DNA of 64,000 nt from Trichobilharzia regenti (taxonomy: Eukaryota > Platyhelminthes > Trematoda > Strigeidida > Schistosomatidae). Positions within the stretch are counted from its first letter, which is position 1, and each line of letters opens with the position of its first letter. Under the pieces are notes generated by a model, which was not told the DNA's origin, did not search any database, and worked only from the letters and a program-made list of their open reading frames with translations. Shown one piece after another: positions 1 to 11,204 of the stretch. The position numbers and the translations under genes are program-made. Location: the NCBI GenBank assembly GCA_944472135.2, contig OX235262.1:83922903-83986902 (forward strand), given 5' to 3'.

Positions 1-936
1 TGGTTGCATTCCTATTTTTCTGATAGAATGCAGTATACTGTATATAACGGCAAATCTTCTTCTACCTCGCTTACAAAATCCGGTGTTCCACAAGGTGCTG
101 TCCTCTCTCCTTTTCTTTTTTCTTTCTTCCTACATGACCTGCCTCATTCAAACGAAACTAACTTTGTTAAATATGCAGATGATCTGACTGTATCACTGCC
201 TATCACTTCCGAGTCTGACAGCTCCAAACTTAATAGCTTTCTGTTGGACATCAACAACTGGTCCAAGTCAAATGGTCTTATATTAAATCCTTCCAAATGT
301 CAGGTGCTTGACTTTACTTTCAAGCATCGACGTGACTTACTTGAACTAGTTAACTCTCATGATCCCTGTAGCATAGATGGCACGGAAATTGAAACCAAAT
401 CAAGTATTAAATACCTTGGATTAGTTTTTTCCTCTGACCTTTCATGGTCATCCCATATCTTATCTATCTCTAAGAAAATGTTTCGTCTTACCTTCTACAT
501 TAAAAAGTTAAGACAATCAGGTATCAACCAACCTTTAGTTTTGCAATTTTTAAACTCCTGTATTTTACCTATTGTACTCTACTGCTCTCCATTAATCTTT
601 CCTGGGCTGCTCAAAAAAGATTATATCATATTACGAAGAGTATTAAATGCTGTGAGTAGAGCTTGTGGTCTGCCACTGCATGAGCTCGCTAATACTATAG
701 TCGAGAGGCATATAAATTCCTGTACGAAATGGGCAAAGGCTATAATGTCAGACCCTCTGCACCCCCTTTATTCACACCTGTCCCCTTGTATCTCATCAGG
801 TAGGACGAGAAGTCAATATAAAAAGATATATGCTCGTACTACTAAGTATAGAAATTCTACAATACCCTATTTAGCGCGTACTTTATGTGACGAAGACTCT
901 GTTAGACGTGAAACTTACAAGTTACTATGTAATTAG
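1..936 (+). CDS. CR1-like LINE reverse transcriptase, C-terminal part (5' end outside window)
   Basis: The frame is open from the first base to a TAG at 934-936, so the true start lies upstream of the window. The product is the second half of a non-LTR retrotransposon reverse transcriptase, which copies element RNA at a nicked target. Visible motifs are SGVPQGAVLSPFLFSFF (RT block 4) near residues 26-42, the catalytic KYADDL box near residues 57-62, and a KYLGLVFSSDLSW block further on, followed by the basic C-terminal extension of CR1/jockey-type ORF2 proteins. There is no internal stop or frameshift across about 311 residues, unlike nearly every other element here, so this copy is relatively young. 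A second, broken copy lies at 8050-9062 on the other strand. Assignment to the CR1 clade rather than jockey is from overall look, not a phylogeny. Confidence 0.85.
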   Translation, partial: WLHSYFSDRMQYTVYNGKSSSTSLTKSGVPQGAVLSPFLFSFFLHDLPHSNETNFVKYADDLTVSLPITSESDSSKLNSFLLDINNWSKSNGLILNPSKCQVLDFTFKHRRDLLELVNSHDPCSIDGTEIETKSSIKYLGLVFSSDLSWSSHILSISKKMFRLTFYIKKLRQSGINQPLVLQFLNSCILPIVLYCSPLIFPGLLKKDYIILRRVLNAVSRACGLPLHELANTIVERHINSCTKWAKAIMSDPLHPLYSHLSPCISSGRTRSQYKKIYARTTKYRNSTIPYLARTLCDEDSVRRETYKLLCN

Positions 937-1269
937 CACAGTGAATCGACCCTTTTATCGTTCATCTTTCTGTATTTTATGGTGTTACACTTTCTATCGT
1001 TTAAATCGTTACTCTGCTATTTTATATTAGTTGGTATTACTATTATTACTACAATTTTGTACTTTATACATATTTTTCTCCGTATGGCACACAGTATTTT
1101 GCTACGTAGCTGCTACAACAATCGTTTTATTACTATTATGTAATGTGTATTTTTAATTTTTTTTTGTCGTTTTTGGGTAAATTAGATGCAATATTGTACT
1201 GAATGCTGAAAATTCCTTGCTGTATCATTAGTATTGTTTTTGGAATAAAGCAATTATTATTATTATTAT
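937..1269 (+). mobile_element. 3' UTR and (TTA)n tail of the CR1-like LINE
   Basis: This AT-rich stretch follows the RT stop. Near its end it reads GCTGAAAATTCC, then GGAATAAAG and a run of TTA repeats that stops where a different, minus-strand coding-like segment begins. The same end (GCTGAGAATTCC ... GGAATAAAGTAA then ATT repeats) occurs on the minus strand at 8056-8115, so it is the conserved 3' terminus of the family. SINE-I in this window carries a related terminus. Confidence 0.8.
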
Positions 1270-1577
1270 TCAATCCCATCCATTTACACAGAAATCTATC
1301 ACTTCTGCGCCGTATCTGCTGGTTTTGTTGGCAATCTGAGCAGCCTCTCCAGCTTTGAACATCATAGGGACCCTATGCTTATTTTTGCATTCATCGAAGG
1401 AAGACACATCGGTTGACTGGCTACGTAAACGCTTTCGCCAGTCAACAGCATTTTGTTCCGTTGATTCTCTTGAAAAAGTTGAAGTTTGTTCAATACTTTT
1501 TATTTTCTATACTGTTCCTCCACAAGTGGATTGACTTTCAGCAGTAGGATCATTAGCCTCACGCCCGAACTTCCCTC
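1270..1577 (-). pseudogene. Unidentified coding-like segment, target of the CR1 insertion
   Basis: On the minus strand, 1506 down to 1270 is an open run of 78 codons ending in TGA; it includes NAVDWRKRLRSQS and AGEAAQIANKTSRYGAE. The same frame continues upstream for 22 codons (GKFGREANDPTAESQS) beyond one in-frame TAG at 1507-1509. The composition is mixed and hydrophilic, unlike the low-complexity translation of the surrounding AT-rich DNA, so it looks like real former or present coding sequence. I do not recognise the protein. It could be a host exon, with the TAG lying in an intron just before an AG acceptor, or an old retroelement gag. The CR1 tail ends exactly at its terminal stop. Confidence 0.4.
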
Positions 1578-2529
1578 ATTTCGGGATTTCGATTGGTTCG
1601 TAAACTAGGCTTGGTTTTCAGTCTGCACTTGTAAAAAGATATTCTTTTATTAATCTATAAAGTACATTTCACGCCAGGCATCCTATATCATCTATATAAC
1701 ACCATCTTCTGGTACGATGTGTTACAACATAGACGTGGATTACGACATAAAACCTACATTACGTATTTCACTGAGGTGTCTTTGAATTAGCATACATAAA
1801 ATTTCCATTTAAAATTAAAATATTTAATTATTGTACGGATGTCAAATGAACTACTGTCTAGTTCTGGTAATCAAGAGAAGTAAATTCATCTTGTCTATCA
1901 AGTGTTTCTACGGTATTCTAGTACACAAATCAGATTTAGTAAGCGGATAAATATCTAACCAAATAAAGAATATAATAGTTATAATTTTTGATATTATAAT
2001 GTCATTTGAGATGTCTGGTTTGATCGCAAAGCTTTCATTGTTCTTTCAGGCAATATCTTCAGTGCTAATTTCAATTTCAAATTTGTCTCAAAGGACAATA
2101 AGAGTTTCCTCTTTAAACTTTGAAAACGAAAAGATTGCCCGCAGGTGTAAATTTTCTATATCATTTCATAAACTTCATATTTGTCTTTCGTAGAAAGATA
2201 CGCACAAATTCAGGAATCTCATATCAACCTAACACTAATACAAAGTTATGGATACATTTTGGACATGTACCAGCACTGACATGAACTAATTAAGGCACTA
2301 CATAATTTTATACCCAGTCTCATGCATATCAAGAAAGAATATATTATTTTAAATTTTAGCGAAGAAGCATAGTAAGTTATAGTTCTCATTAAGCAAGAGA
2401 TTTGACGAGTTATTTAATACAATTTATGAGTTCAGTATGTTGCAATTTAGTTTTCTGAAATAAGAGAGCTAATAAATTTCTGAAGACGTTATTTACATGA
2501 ACAAACTACACTGTGGTATTTAAGTATTG
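1578..2529. other. AT-rich stretch with no supported feature
   Basis: I see no supported gene. A 64-codon open frame at 1999-2193 has low-complexity composition and no recognisable motif. Confidence 0.5.
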
Positions 2530-3115
2530 CTTGGTAGGGATTTCATTGATTGGTTACAGGATATCTTCATGAGTTGAAATTGGTTAGAGAACTACTGGAA
2601 AACCTCAAAGTGCTGGACAGCCGTTTCACCTAAGTTTGCGACTATTCTTAAGTACGCCCCCACAATGAGAGTTCGAACCCAGGACCTTCTGTTTAAAAGA
2701 CCATCCCGTGGACCATTAAGCCACTTAGATCTGATCCAATGGCCTATGAATTCCGGCTGGGCCCTATTCAGCTAAGTAGTTACTTGGAGTTCTTGTCGGA
2801 AGCCGTGACAAGTAGTGTACAGCAGGTAGGGCGTGAGGACAAATACTTGCCGAAGACATTGGCTAGTGGTCACGCTATGTCGTGAAATGGCAGAAGTTGG
2901 AGTACATGGACTGGCAAGTTGATCAGGTCTCAGTGGCTTAACGGTCTATGAGGTTACCTTGTAATCAGAAGGTCCTGGTTTCGAACCCTAGAGTTGGGTA
3001 AGTACTGATGAGGAGTCCCTAAATGGGCCGGTGAAACAAGTTTCCAGTACTCCCTCCAGGTTTTCCAATGGTTCTGTAACCGATTTTAGCTTATGATAAA
3101 ATCCTGTATACTATG
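2530..3115. repeat. Type-2 hammerhead-like SINE/satellite, inverted pair
   Basis: Two units lie head to head. On the minus strand, 2760 to 2530 carries a tRNA-like box B (GGTTCGAACTC-type, near 2670) and a degraded hammerhead-like end. On the plus strand, 2761-3115 carries a box A-like GGTCTCAGTGGCTTAACGG, box B GGTTTCGAACCC near 2979-2990, then GTACTGATGAGGAGTCCC ... GAAA ... CCAGTACTCC at 3001-3054. Paralogues at 5.7, 18.5, 45.7 and 57.6 kb show the same order: tRNA-like head, hammerhead-like fold, short AT-rich tail. The RNA is inferred to be a pol III transcript. Confidence 0.7.
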
Positions 3116-3349
3116 ATATGACTGCATCCGAAATAAATGACAAATCTACACTGTTTCGTAGTGTATTTGGAAAATATTTTACGTTATTGACAAAGGTCTC
3201 AATGATTGAAACAATTTTTGGGTATTTCTCAGGTTTTAGTTAAGGTTCAGTTAAGCTTCCGATCATCCCATCCTGTGTCAGTAAAAATAGGATTGGTGAA
3301 ATGGTTACGTGACAGAGCAAAAATCTAAGTACTACCAAAGAAAATCCAA

Positions 3350-4275
3350 GACAGGAAGTGATACACATTAAAGAAGCCTCGAAACTTAATAATTATCCGG
3401 ATAAATTAGTCAGGAAATATGTAAGGAAATGTAAAAATAAAATTAATAATGATAGTAGCGATAGTGATAATAATAATATTATTAACAATAATAGTAATAT
3501 TAATGATGACCTGCATGTCAAATACCCGCAAGACAACACCAACAATAAAGAATCTAAGTCATCAGTAGTAATTCCATAGAGGGAAGGAACCTCGGAAACC
3601 TTACGCAGAATTCTTAACAAGGCAGGAATAAAAGTGGCCGCCATTCAAACTAACCAAAAACCCAATTCAAAACAAGCTTTGTCGGTTAAAGGATCCTGTG
3701 GAGACTTCAAAACAAAACTATTTAGTTTATCTAATACCCTGCCTGCAATGATTGTCAGGTCAAATACATAGTTCGAACTAGTAGAACAGGGGCAGTCAGA
3801 CTAGCCGAACATGAAAACCTAGCAAAATCTAGAATGGTTGACCTGAATAAGATAGTTCAGCTATACCACTCACTACTTGCAGTTACACACAACCATATAA
3901 TAGGATGATGGGATCGGATGACAGTTTTAAAATCTAATATAACACCAGGGTGGAAGGAGAGGTTGATAACAGAAGCTTTGTTCATCGAATGAACTGCGAA
4001 CATATGTAATAGGTAAGATTCAACACCTGTCCAGTTAGATATCTGGAAAATTCTACTACCCGAACGATGACAAATAGGAGAGGACAAAGAAAACTATAGA
4101 ACTCAAGTTTCGAAGTCGTGTGATTATAATTGATGGCATAATAATGAACAATAAATTTTGTTCGAAACTGTGTCAGTCATCCAGTAAATAACACTGTTTC
4201 ACTGTGTGATACATTTAATAAACAAAATACTATGGAATTACTTACTATGACAGTCCCCAAGTTTTACATATATAT
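3350..4275 (+). pseudogene. PLE-B fragment: Asn-rich linker and GIY-YIG region
   Basis: This is a Penelope-like element of the family I call PLE-B. The conceptual product starts with a post-RT segment (LNNYPDKLVRKYVRKCKNK), passes through an Asn/Asp-rich linker encoded by AAT/GAT triplets (about 3440-3520), then reaches SSVVIP and the region leading to the nuclease. The GIY-YIG part is spread over frames: a run around 3740-3860 corresponds to TSRTGAVRLAEHKNLAKS, followed by an ERLITEAL motif near 3960. Stops and frameshifts make it dead. It ends in a 3' UTR (3' of about 4120) that recurs in all PLE-B copies and contains GAAAC..GTCATCCAGTAAATAA. The RT domain itself is missing. Confidence 0.7.
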
Positions 4276-4500
4276 ATAAACTCGGTGAAGTCTTTGAAGT
4301 GAAGACAGGAGTAAGACGCGACTGATCACTATCACGAATGATATTCCTGATTGTGATGAACTTGATTATGAAGTAAGAGGTGGGGAGTGAGAAGACAGGA
4401 ATACATAGGACCGATAGAAGACTTTAGATGACATCCACTGGGTGGACTTCAAGTTAACATGGGGAAGATGGAGGTGATGAAGATAGCCAACCAACCAACC
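4276..4500 (+). pseudogene. Diverged RTE-like LINE fragment (RT palm)
   Basis: The stretch CTCGGTGAAGTCTTTGAAGT onward translates as LGEVFEVKTGVRR followed by a frame break and MIFLIVMN. This matches the block EAFEVKTGVRQGCLLSPMIFLIAVDW seen in the better RTE copies at 25.3, 47.9 and 59.5 kb. It is truncated on both sides and out of frame. A short CCAA repeat follows at about 4486-4506. Confidence 0.55.
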
Positions 4501-4506
4501 AACCAA

Positions 4507-5679
4507 AACACCAAAAAGCACTAGTCACTATCAACTGGAGAAATTTGAGAGAAAGAGAGAGAGATTAGTTTCTTCACTTATCAAAGTAGCATCGTTTTAG
4601 CTAAATGAGGAATGAATGGGTATTTCAGCATCAGAATAGTAGAGGCAAGGCAGACCATCACTTTTCTGAAATCGGTTTGGATATCTTCTGCATACCAGTA
4701 TTAATTTAAGTCTTCTATATGGGTTGGAAATTTGCCGCTCCCGTCATGAAAAGCTTTTTCATCGGGTGGCTGGACACTTTTTTCAACAGCTTCCTTCTCT
4801 GGTTGGATGGTAAGATCAGGTGGCCAGCCAGGAAGAATCAGTAACAGGAAACTCTGAAAAAAGAGCCAGTTACGAACGTATTGCCCAGAAAACCAACGAC
4901 CTGAGTGTTGGACGGTGACATGGTTAAGGATCCTGTGAAGAGGAGGCGAGAGATAATGGGTAATGGTGGGGCCAGATGCAGAGGATAACACATATCGGAG
5001 ATGTGCTATTGAAACTGTATTTTTCCTCTGGGATCTATGGGAATAACAAGAATATAATAATAATAATAAAGGAGAGGTACTACCTTATGTGATCGGGAGC
5101 AAAGCCATTTCATAAATCTGATCTTTTTCATATACGTGGAAATAAATCCAAGTTTCAAAATCACTAACGTTCACAGTATAAGTAAAGTCGACAAAATTCA
5201 TGAAAATAAAGAACTCGAGTAAGTACTTTGATATTTTTTAAGTTCAGGAGCCTATAAATCTCTTGATATGATTTACCTTGATCTAGTATTTATTCCTTCT
5301 TGATATTAAAATAATCAGTCGAATGGTTTGACTTTAGTAAGTCTTTATTCTCTTGATCCAAAATAAAGTGATAAATGGAAAGCTAATGAATTTGTTTAAT
5401 TCACTAATTCTAATTGATTGATTCTTCCGACAATTTCTATTTTAGAATAAATAATGTTACTGAAATTCACTCAATTTCTAAATATATTCATTTTGAGATG
5501 ATTGATGCTTCTAATTATCGGTGTAATTTTCAGATAAATATTGCTTAGCATACATGATGTATCGAAATGTCTGTCACATAAAAAAATGTATTTCCTCTCA
5601 ATTTACGATAACGGATTTATTATCAAATATCAAATGGAGTGGTTAAGTTTTACTTCAAACGCTATGCTTCCAGTTATTC
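4507..5679. other. No recognised feature; one possible minus-strand ORF
   Basis: Mostly AT-rich. A 96-codon minus-strand frame at 4701-4991 has a more balanced composition (for example PEKEAVEKSVQPPDEKAF) but no motif I recognise and no paralogue in the window. Short TAA repeats lie at about 5055-5070. Confidence 0.3.
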
Positions 5680-6240
5680 ATTGATTACAGGCTTGATTAC
5701 GAGTTAACTTAGGTCAGAGAATCATCGGAGCGCCTGTGAGTACTTGAGAGCTATTTCATTCTAGCTTGGGACTCGTCATCAGTGCACATCCACTGAGGTT
5801 CAAACCCACGACTTACTGCTTAGAAGACGAGTTCGTAGACCATTAAGACACCTGTACCCGATCCAGTGGCCCATGAATTCTAACTTCTGTCAATTCACGA
5901 TATGGCACAATCGCTAGCCAATGTCTTCGGCGAGTATTTGTCCTCACAACCGACCTGCTGCACCCTACTAGTCACGAGTTATCACTAGAACCTCAGGTAA
6001 CTACCTACATGAATAGGGCCAGTCGCTAGTGAGCATCTCATTGATTTTCAAGTATCGATTTGTAGGCATTTAGTTGATTGGTTATAGTTTTGTCCCAAAC
6101 TGGGACGAAACAGCTGTCCAGTACTCCCTCCAGGTTTTCTAATGAATCTCTAACCAATGTCAGCTCATGATGAAATCCTGAAACCAATCAGCCAAATCCC
6201 TACACACTTAGATACTTAAATGTACCAGAACTGACATTTC
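5680..6240. repeat. Type-2 hammerhead-like SINE/satellite, second inverted pair
   Basis: A minus-strand unit (6010 to 5680) includes a tRNA-like head with box B (GGTTTGAACC-type at about 5805) and a hammerhead-like end at 5736-5786 reading, on the minus strand, GCACTGATGACGAGTCCC and later TGAAA. It is followed by a partial plus-strand unit (6060-6240) starting inside the GTCCC..GGGACGAAAC stem and running through the conserved tail. The pair is inverted, as at 2.5-3.1 kb. Confidence 0.65.
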
Positions 6241-6570
6241 ACTGAATTCGACATGCTGAACACTGTTAGTGAGAAGGTTTCTGAGTTTCATATGAGTTTA
6301 ATATTCTACACGTGATAAGAATAATTAAAAAATACTATCACCAATAGAAGATTTCGGTTTTTACTATTGACTATTTTGTAAATCAAATGGAAGCCATATT
6401 TAGATAGCGCTAGTATATTATTTGGTGAATGTTGACTAGCAATGGGATATAGCATATTCATTTTATCCTATTTGGGGTTCATTATCTTGATGTACTAGTA
6501 GTCCTCAGTAAGTGTAATTGTGTCTCTAGTGAGGTTTGCAATTACATGCAATTTAACATTTTGTAATTAA
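6241..6570. other. AT-rich spacer
   Basis: No supported feature between the SINE pair and the PLE-A copy. Confidence 0.4.
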
Positions 6571-7335
6571 GAAAATCAGTTCAAAGAAATTTTAATCCTA
6601 GCGAACTACATTTATGATTCTCTACACGACCGATGGTGCTTCCTCGACTGAAAGATAAAGTGCCTAGACTAACCACTTCAAATTGTATCCACCAATTCAA
6701 CTTCGCTTGTGGAGCGAGTTATATTTGTTGTTGTCGAATTATATTGGCCGTTGCTCTAGGAACTTGATTTTTCGTGCTCGAGAACATCTCGCAGCATTGC
6801 TAAGTAAAGGTGTAGTGAAAAAACCATTAACACTTCGATATTGGACCATCTAGTTCAAACCGGCCACAAAGCCAGCGTGGAAGAATCCCCCTCTATAATC
6901 TACCAGGTGCCTAATAAATTGACAAAATCATCAAAGCAACACATGCTCCAAATAGCAGAGGCTATTGAGATTCGTATGCAACAACCAGTGCTCTGTGTTC
7001 AAAAGAAGCAAGTCCAGACCCTACTACTGCCTTGGCCAGCCTTCAGTAGAGACTATAAATCCATGAATTTGTAATATTATCTTTCCTAATTTTTCTGACA
7101 TTCACCTTATTTTATGTTGATGCTATTGAGCTGTAATCAATCAGTATTATTGATTCGATGTTATTTGAACAGCATTAATGTTGTTCATAACACTAATTTA
7201 TTCATTCACTATAATGTATGTGTAACTGTAGAACCTGATGATGAAGTTATCGGAAAGAGTCCTCCTTGTTCAGTATCCATTCTTTTTAAAACTAATACTA
7301 CCCAACCATTTGTTTACACCTATATCCGCCACCTA
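6571..7335 (+). pseudogene. PLE-A 3' end: GIY-YIG domain remains and 3' UTR
   Basis: This aligns by eye with 19945-20640. After a frame-broken GIY-YIG region at 6600-6840, 6841-7074 is open (LDHLVQTGHKASVEES ... LQIAEAIEIRMQQP ... LCVQKKQVQTLLLPW) and ends in TAA. It is the C-terminal tail typical of PLE-A proteins in this window (EAVxIxxxxPxLCVQKK). The 3' UTR contains CCTGATGATGAAG, then GGAAAGAGTCC near 7226-7262, also seen in other PLE-A copies. Element 5' end missing; non-functional. Confidence 0.75.
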
Positions 7336-7439
7336 CCATACAAGTAACTTTTCAGATGTATAAACTTCACTAATGTGTGAGACATAAGGAATTCATTTTC
7401 GATCCACACTACAAGTATAGAGTAATATTTACCGAAGAC

Positions 7440-7960
7440 CATACTGGTTGTAAGTATCAAAATTGTTGAAACGACCAAAACTGACATGTTGTCATCTGAA
7501 AACAAGACACTGATCTTTACATTCTACTATATTACTGACCGAAACTTCTTTGAGTAACTCACAGTTGGAAAGTGCCCCTGTGACAGCAAAAAGACAATTA
7601 TTTGCACTAAAATATGAGGTAGTATTCAACAATAAAAGCATGTCAAAACGTAAAATTACCTCGAAAATGCAGTTAGAAGTCTATACAGATCCGATTCATT
7701 CTCGAGTAAAAAAACACTTACTATACTACTGAATTATCTAATCAAAATCAACCAGAAGAAGTACCGAAGAGTCAAGCAGGCTATAAGCAACAAAGTAGAA
7801 TCAAAACTCTATCAGAGAGAATCCAATTTTTCTCAGATTCTTCAAAGTCCGAATAACCCTGACTCACTCAATTAAAATCGCAGTCGTAATATCAGATAAG
7901 AGTGATCTGTTAGTGAAAAAAATCTGCGTATAAGCATCACATTTGATGCATTTTAACTCA
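7440..7960 (+). repeat. Unclassified dispersed repeat R, copy 1
   Basis: Shares blocks with 48480-49190 and 56815-57490: CTTTGAGTAACTCACAGT / CCTTGAGTGTCTCACAGT, then CTATACAGATCCGATTCATT, then AAATCAACCAGAAGAAGTA. No long open frame. Family unknown. Confidence 0.45.
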
Positions 7961-8049
7961 TGAGTCATAGAATAGGGAAATCTTGGTAACAACCCTAGTG
8001 ACAAAAATGGAAACCAACTATTATTTATTAGGAGTTTGTAGAACTACGA

Positions 8050-9062
8050 GAAAATAATAATAATTTACTTTATTCCAAAACAGTACTTGTGATACAGAAT
8101 GGAATTCTCAGCATTTCACTACAGTATTGCATCCAGTTAATACATTATCAATAAAGAAATTTCTACATAGATTAAGGGAATCTCAGTTCATTATGACAAT
8201 AACATATTGGCATGTCGGTAGCAAGACCGAAAATTGAACAGTGTCTGAAGTTGGTAGGTGCTAGCATATTTACTGGCATAGGCAGAAAAAAGAAACAAAG
8301 CAGGACATAACAGAGAAATAAAAGTGAGAGAGAAAAGGAAAAGAAAGAAAGGAAACGTTGTATCTATAAAAGATATGAATTGGAAACACGAAATCCAGTT
8401 GTTCTACTAACTATTTAATAAGTTATAGGTTTCACGTCTAATGCTTTCTTTATCACACAGAACACGAGCTAAGTAGGGTATGGCTGAGTTTTTATACCTA
8501 CTAGTGCGAGCGTATAGTTTTCTATATAGGCTTGTGGTTTCGCCTGATGACATACAAGGGGAGAGTTGTGAATGAAGAGGGTGGTGTGAGTTAGATAAAA
8601 TGGATTCAACCAATTTTTCACATGAGTCCAAGTGCCTGTCGACCACAATATTGCCAAGCTGGTTAATTGGCACATTGCTTAAACTGATGATAACCTTTAA
8701 CATCCTGCGTATTAAGGTATAGTTTTTCTTCAGTAGCCCTGGAAAAACTAAGGGGGAACAATAGAGAATAATAGGCAGAATGCGAGAGTTAACGAATTGT
8801 AGGAGTAAGGGTTGGGTTATAACAGAATGTCTTAACTTCTTGGTGTTTGGGAGGTAAGACGGAATATTTTCTTAGAAATCATGAAGATATGAGACGACCA
8901 GGAGAGATCAGCGGATAGAATGACGCCAAGATATTTAATTCCTGACTTGGTCTCTATTTCAGTGCCATCTATGCTGCACACCTCATGAGTGCTAATTAGT
9001 TTGTTTAGGTCAGATTTGTGCCTAAAGATGAAATTGACTGTTTGACATTTTGATTCAGATTA
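8050..9062 (-). pseudogene. CR1-like LINE, dead copy with 3' tail
   Basis: Read on the minus strand from 9062, the sequence gives pieces of the same protein as 1-936: TVNFIF, CSIDGTEIETKSGIKYLG, then frameshifts, and finally an open 98-codon C-terminus (8407-8703) containing HLDSCEKLVESILSNSHHPL and YARTSRYKNSAIPYLA. The RT active-site block is absent, so the copy is 5' truncated just upstream of the KYLG block. The 3' UTR runs to an ATT-repeat tail at 8056-8066. It gives the uninterrupted version of the tail that is split by a SINE at 33 kb. Confidence 0.8.
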
Positions 9063-9944
9063 TGACTGTCTTAGATCAAACTACTTATTTTGAATTCTTT
9101 TAGGGAATGTAATGTTTCTCTGAAAGCCTTTCCTTTTCCATATTTTTTTTACCACTAAGGAGGATTCGCAAAGGAAGTAAACATATTTATTCAGCTATGT
9201 AAATACGATATGTGCTAAACACACAGTAACGCAACAGTTAAATTTTCTTTGGATAAATATTTGTACATGGCAGAATTTTCAGGAATATCAGTAAATTGGG
9301 TACATTTCGTCCCTTAAAATACAAATAACACGTTCGCAATCACGACTTTAACGTGGGATTTACATCGTTCATTTTTTTTTCTCTACAAAAAGAATGTTTT
9401 GAGGCTCTAAGGAAACAAATGTGCGACATTTATCATATCATTTATCATATATGCGTATAAATATATATTAGAACAAGGAAATGAACTAAAATCTATCGTT
9501 AAGATTTTTTGTTATATTTCTGTGAGAGTTAAAAACGAAATACGATGATTCGTACTGTCTATTTCTATACGTTAACATCATAACGAATTAAATAATGAAT
9601 AATATTTACCGGATTAGTACACATAATTTCGCCTTATCACGTTATGATAAATTTGTTGTCAATGCAAACTGCTTACTCGAGGAATAAGTGCGAGTTTCAT
9701 TCCAATCTATATTTTTTGTGGCATGTAAAACTTTTGAAATATATTACTACTTTCATAAATTGTAGAGGGAATTTTAGTAAGAACACGCTATGAAATTCCT
9801 TTAGCCTGTATACCCAAAAATATGAAAACAAATATGGACGACGTATTCATTCCACTTATCTCGATGAGTAAATTTCAAGATCCGCTCAAAGATGATGCCT
9901 GAAAAACTATGTTTGGATTCATTTAATTAGTGTAAGCTTTTACT
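9063..9944. other. AT-rich stretch with no supported feature
   Basis: I see only homopolymer-rich intergenic sequence. Confidence 0.4.
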
Positions 9945-10195
9945 TTGTGTGTCAGTGGCACAACAGTAGAATGCTCACCGACCACGTCGCATGTGGTCAA
10001 GAGTTCGATCCCCGGCCGACGAAAATTTTTACCTCACCAAGCTAGTAATAAAACTTGTAAGGACGGAAGGTTGGGCATGAGATAGCAACGCCATCTGATA
10101 AATAAAAACAGCACTGCTACCGAAACCTCAAACCTCCAGATTGAAGCCCTATGTTCCATTTGGGGGAACGTAAAGGAATGAAATAAGTAATAAAG
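9945..10195 (+). mobile_element. SINE-II (tRNA-like head, RTE-like tail)
   Basis: The head GTCAGTGGCACAACAGTAG (box A-like) and GAGTTCGATCCCC (box B) resemble a tRNA. The body contains GGTTGGGCATGAGATAGCAA and the 3' part reads GAAGCCCTATGTTCC, the same words that end the RTE LINE copies in this window. Other copies are at 18945-19190, 33955-34200 and, degraded, 29400-29615, all on the minus strand. Confidence 0.7.
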
Positions 10196-11204
10196 TTTTT
10201 ACATGATTGAGAACTCAAGCTTGAAGCAGTGTCTACCAGAAAAAAATATTTTAGTTTATTAGGATTACCACAAGTATTTCTGTAACCCAACTGGATCATA
10301 GCTAGAAGGAGCATTTTTTAAATTGTTTCACATTAAACTGTTTATTTCATATTTTGTAAACACCTAAGAATCAAGTTATATTTTTTCAAACCAAATTCAC
10401 TTTTAATAGTTTCAAAAAATCCGGGCTTCAGGTGTATAATACTCATTATTATAAAAGCTCTTGTATTTCCCAGTGTGATTAAAAAATATAAAGATATGAT
10501 TTTTACTGATGTTTCGTATGCTTTCAATTTCAAGACAGGAAATCAGGACAATGTTTAAGAAGATAAGATATGGTATTAAATCGTTGTGCACTAGCATTCC
10601 CACTACTGAAAAAATCTTGATATCATTTTCAGTTTACTAGAATCGGACACAACTCTATCAGAAGGATGTCAACTGAACACCAGTGAAATAATTTAAAAAC
10701 CTTAGAACTTCTTTCTGGACTACTAATAATTTTACATTTGAAAGAAATTTTATAGACGGACAAATGGTGTGGCTATGAGTTCACCAGTTTTCCAAATAGT
10801 CAATGGTCTTTTCATGAAAACATTTGAAGAAGATAACATCTCAAACATACTCACACCTAAAATATAACCAGGATATGTTGTTGATACTTTCGTTAAACTA
10901 AAACGAGACACACACACACCCTTCATTCTTTGAGAAACTCAACAATCTCTCCCAGCATTTAGTTTATTCAGGCAGCAGAATCAGACTACGGTGAACTACC
11001 ATATCTAGGGCAAAGTTAAATTTCAAGTACCACTATTGCCAATGAGCGAATGACCTCGAACGCACCAGTCACGTGGAGGATTCATTTTCGCGTATGCAAT
11101 ACATATATTTATGAAAAAAAATTGCATAAAGGCTGCAGAAAAGTGTTACAGAGGATAGCTTCCCCTCACATGGGATAAAAATACCTCTCAATTTTAGGTT
11201 GGTG
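10196..11204. other. AT-rich stretch
   Basis: No supported gene. A segment near 10434-10480, read on the minus strand, resembles 54595-54640 (GGGAAATACA.. CTTTTATAATAATGA), so a short unnamed repeat is present. A CA repeat lies near 10908-10919. Confidence 0.35.

Noticed and set aside
2870..2990. Possible true tRNA genes (box A and B pairs at SINE heads)
   Set aside because: No complete cloverleaf; each lies in a repeated SINE with a characteristic tail.
3393..3644. Minus-strand Leu/Ile-rich frame opposite the Asn-rich linker
   Set aside because: It is the antisense of AAT/GAT triplets and mimics a membrane segment by composition only.
3857..4087. Minus-strand MSSPICHRSGSRIFQISNWTG frame, seen again at 28668-28889
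   Set aside because: Antisense of the PLE-B C-terminus; the plus strand encodes the family's ERLITEA and QRRQIGE motifs.
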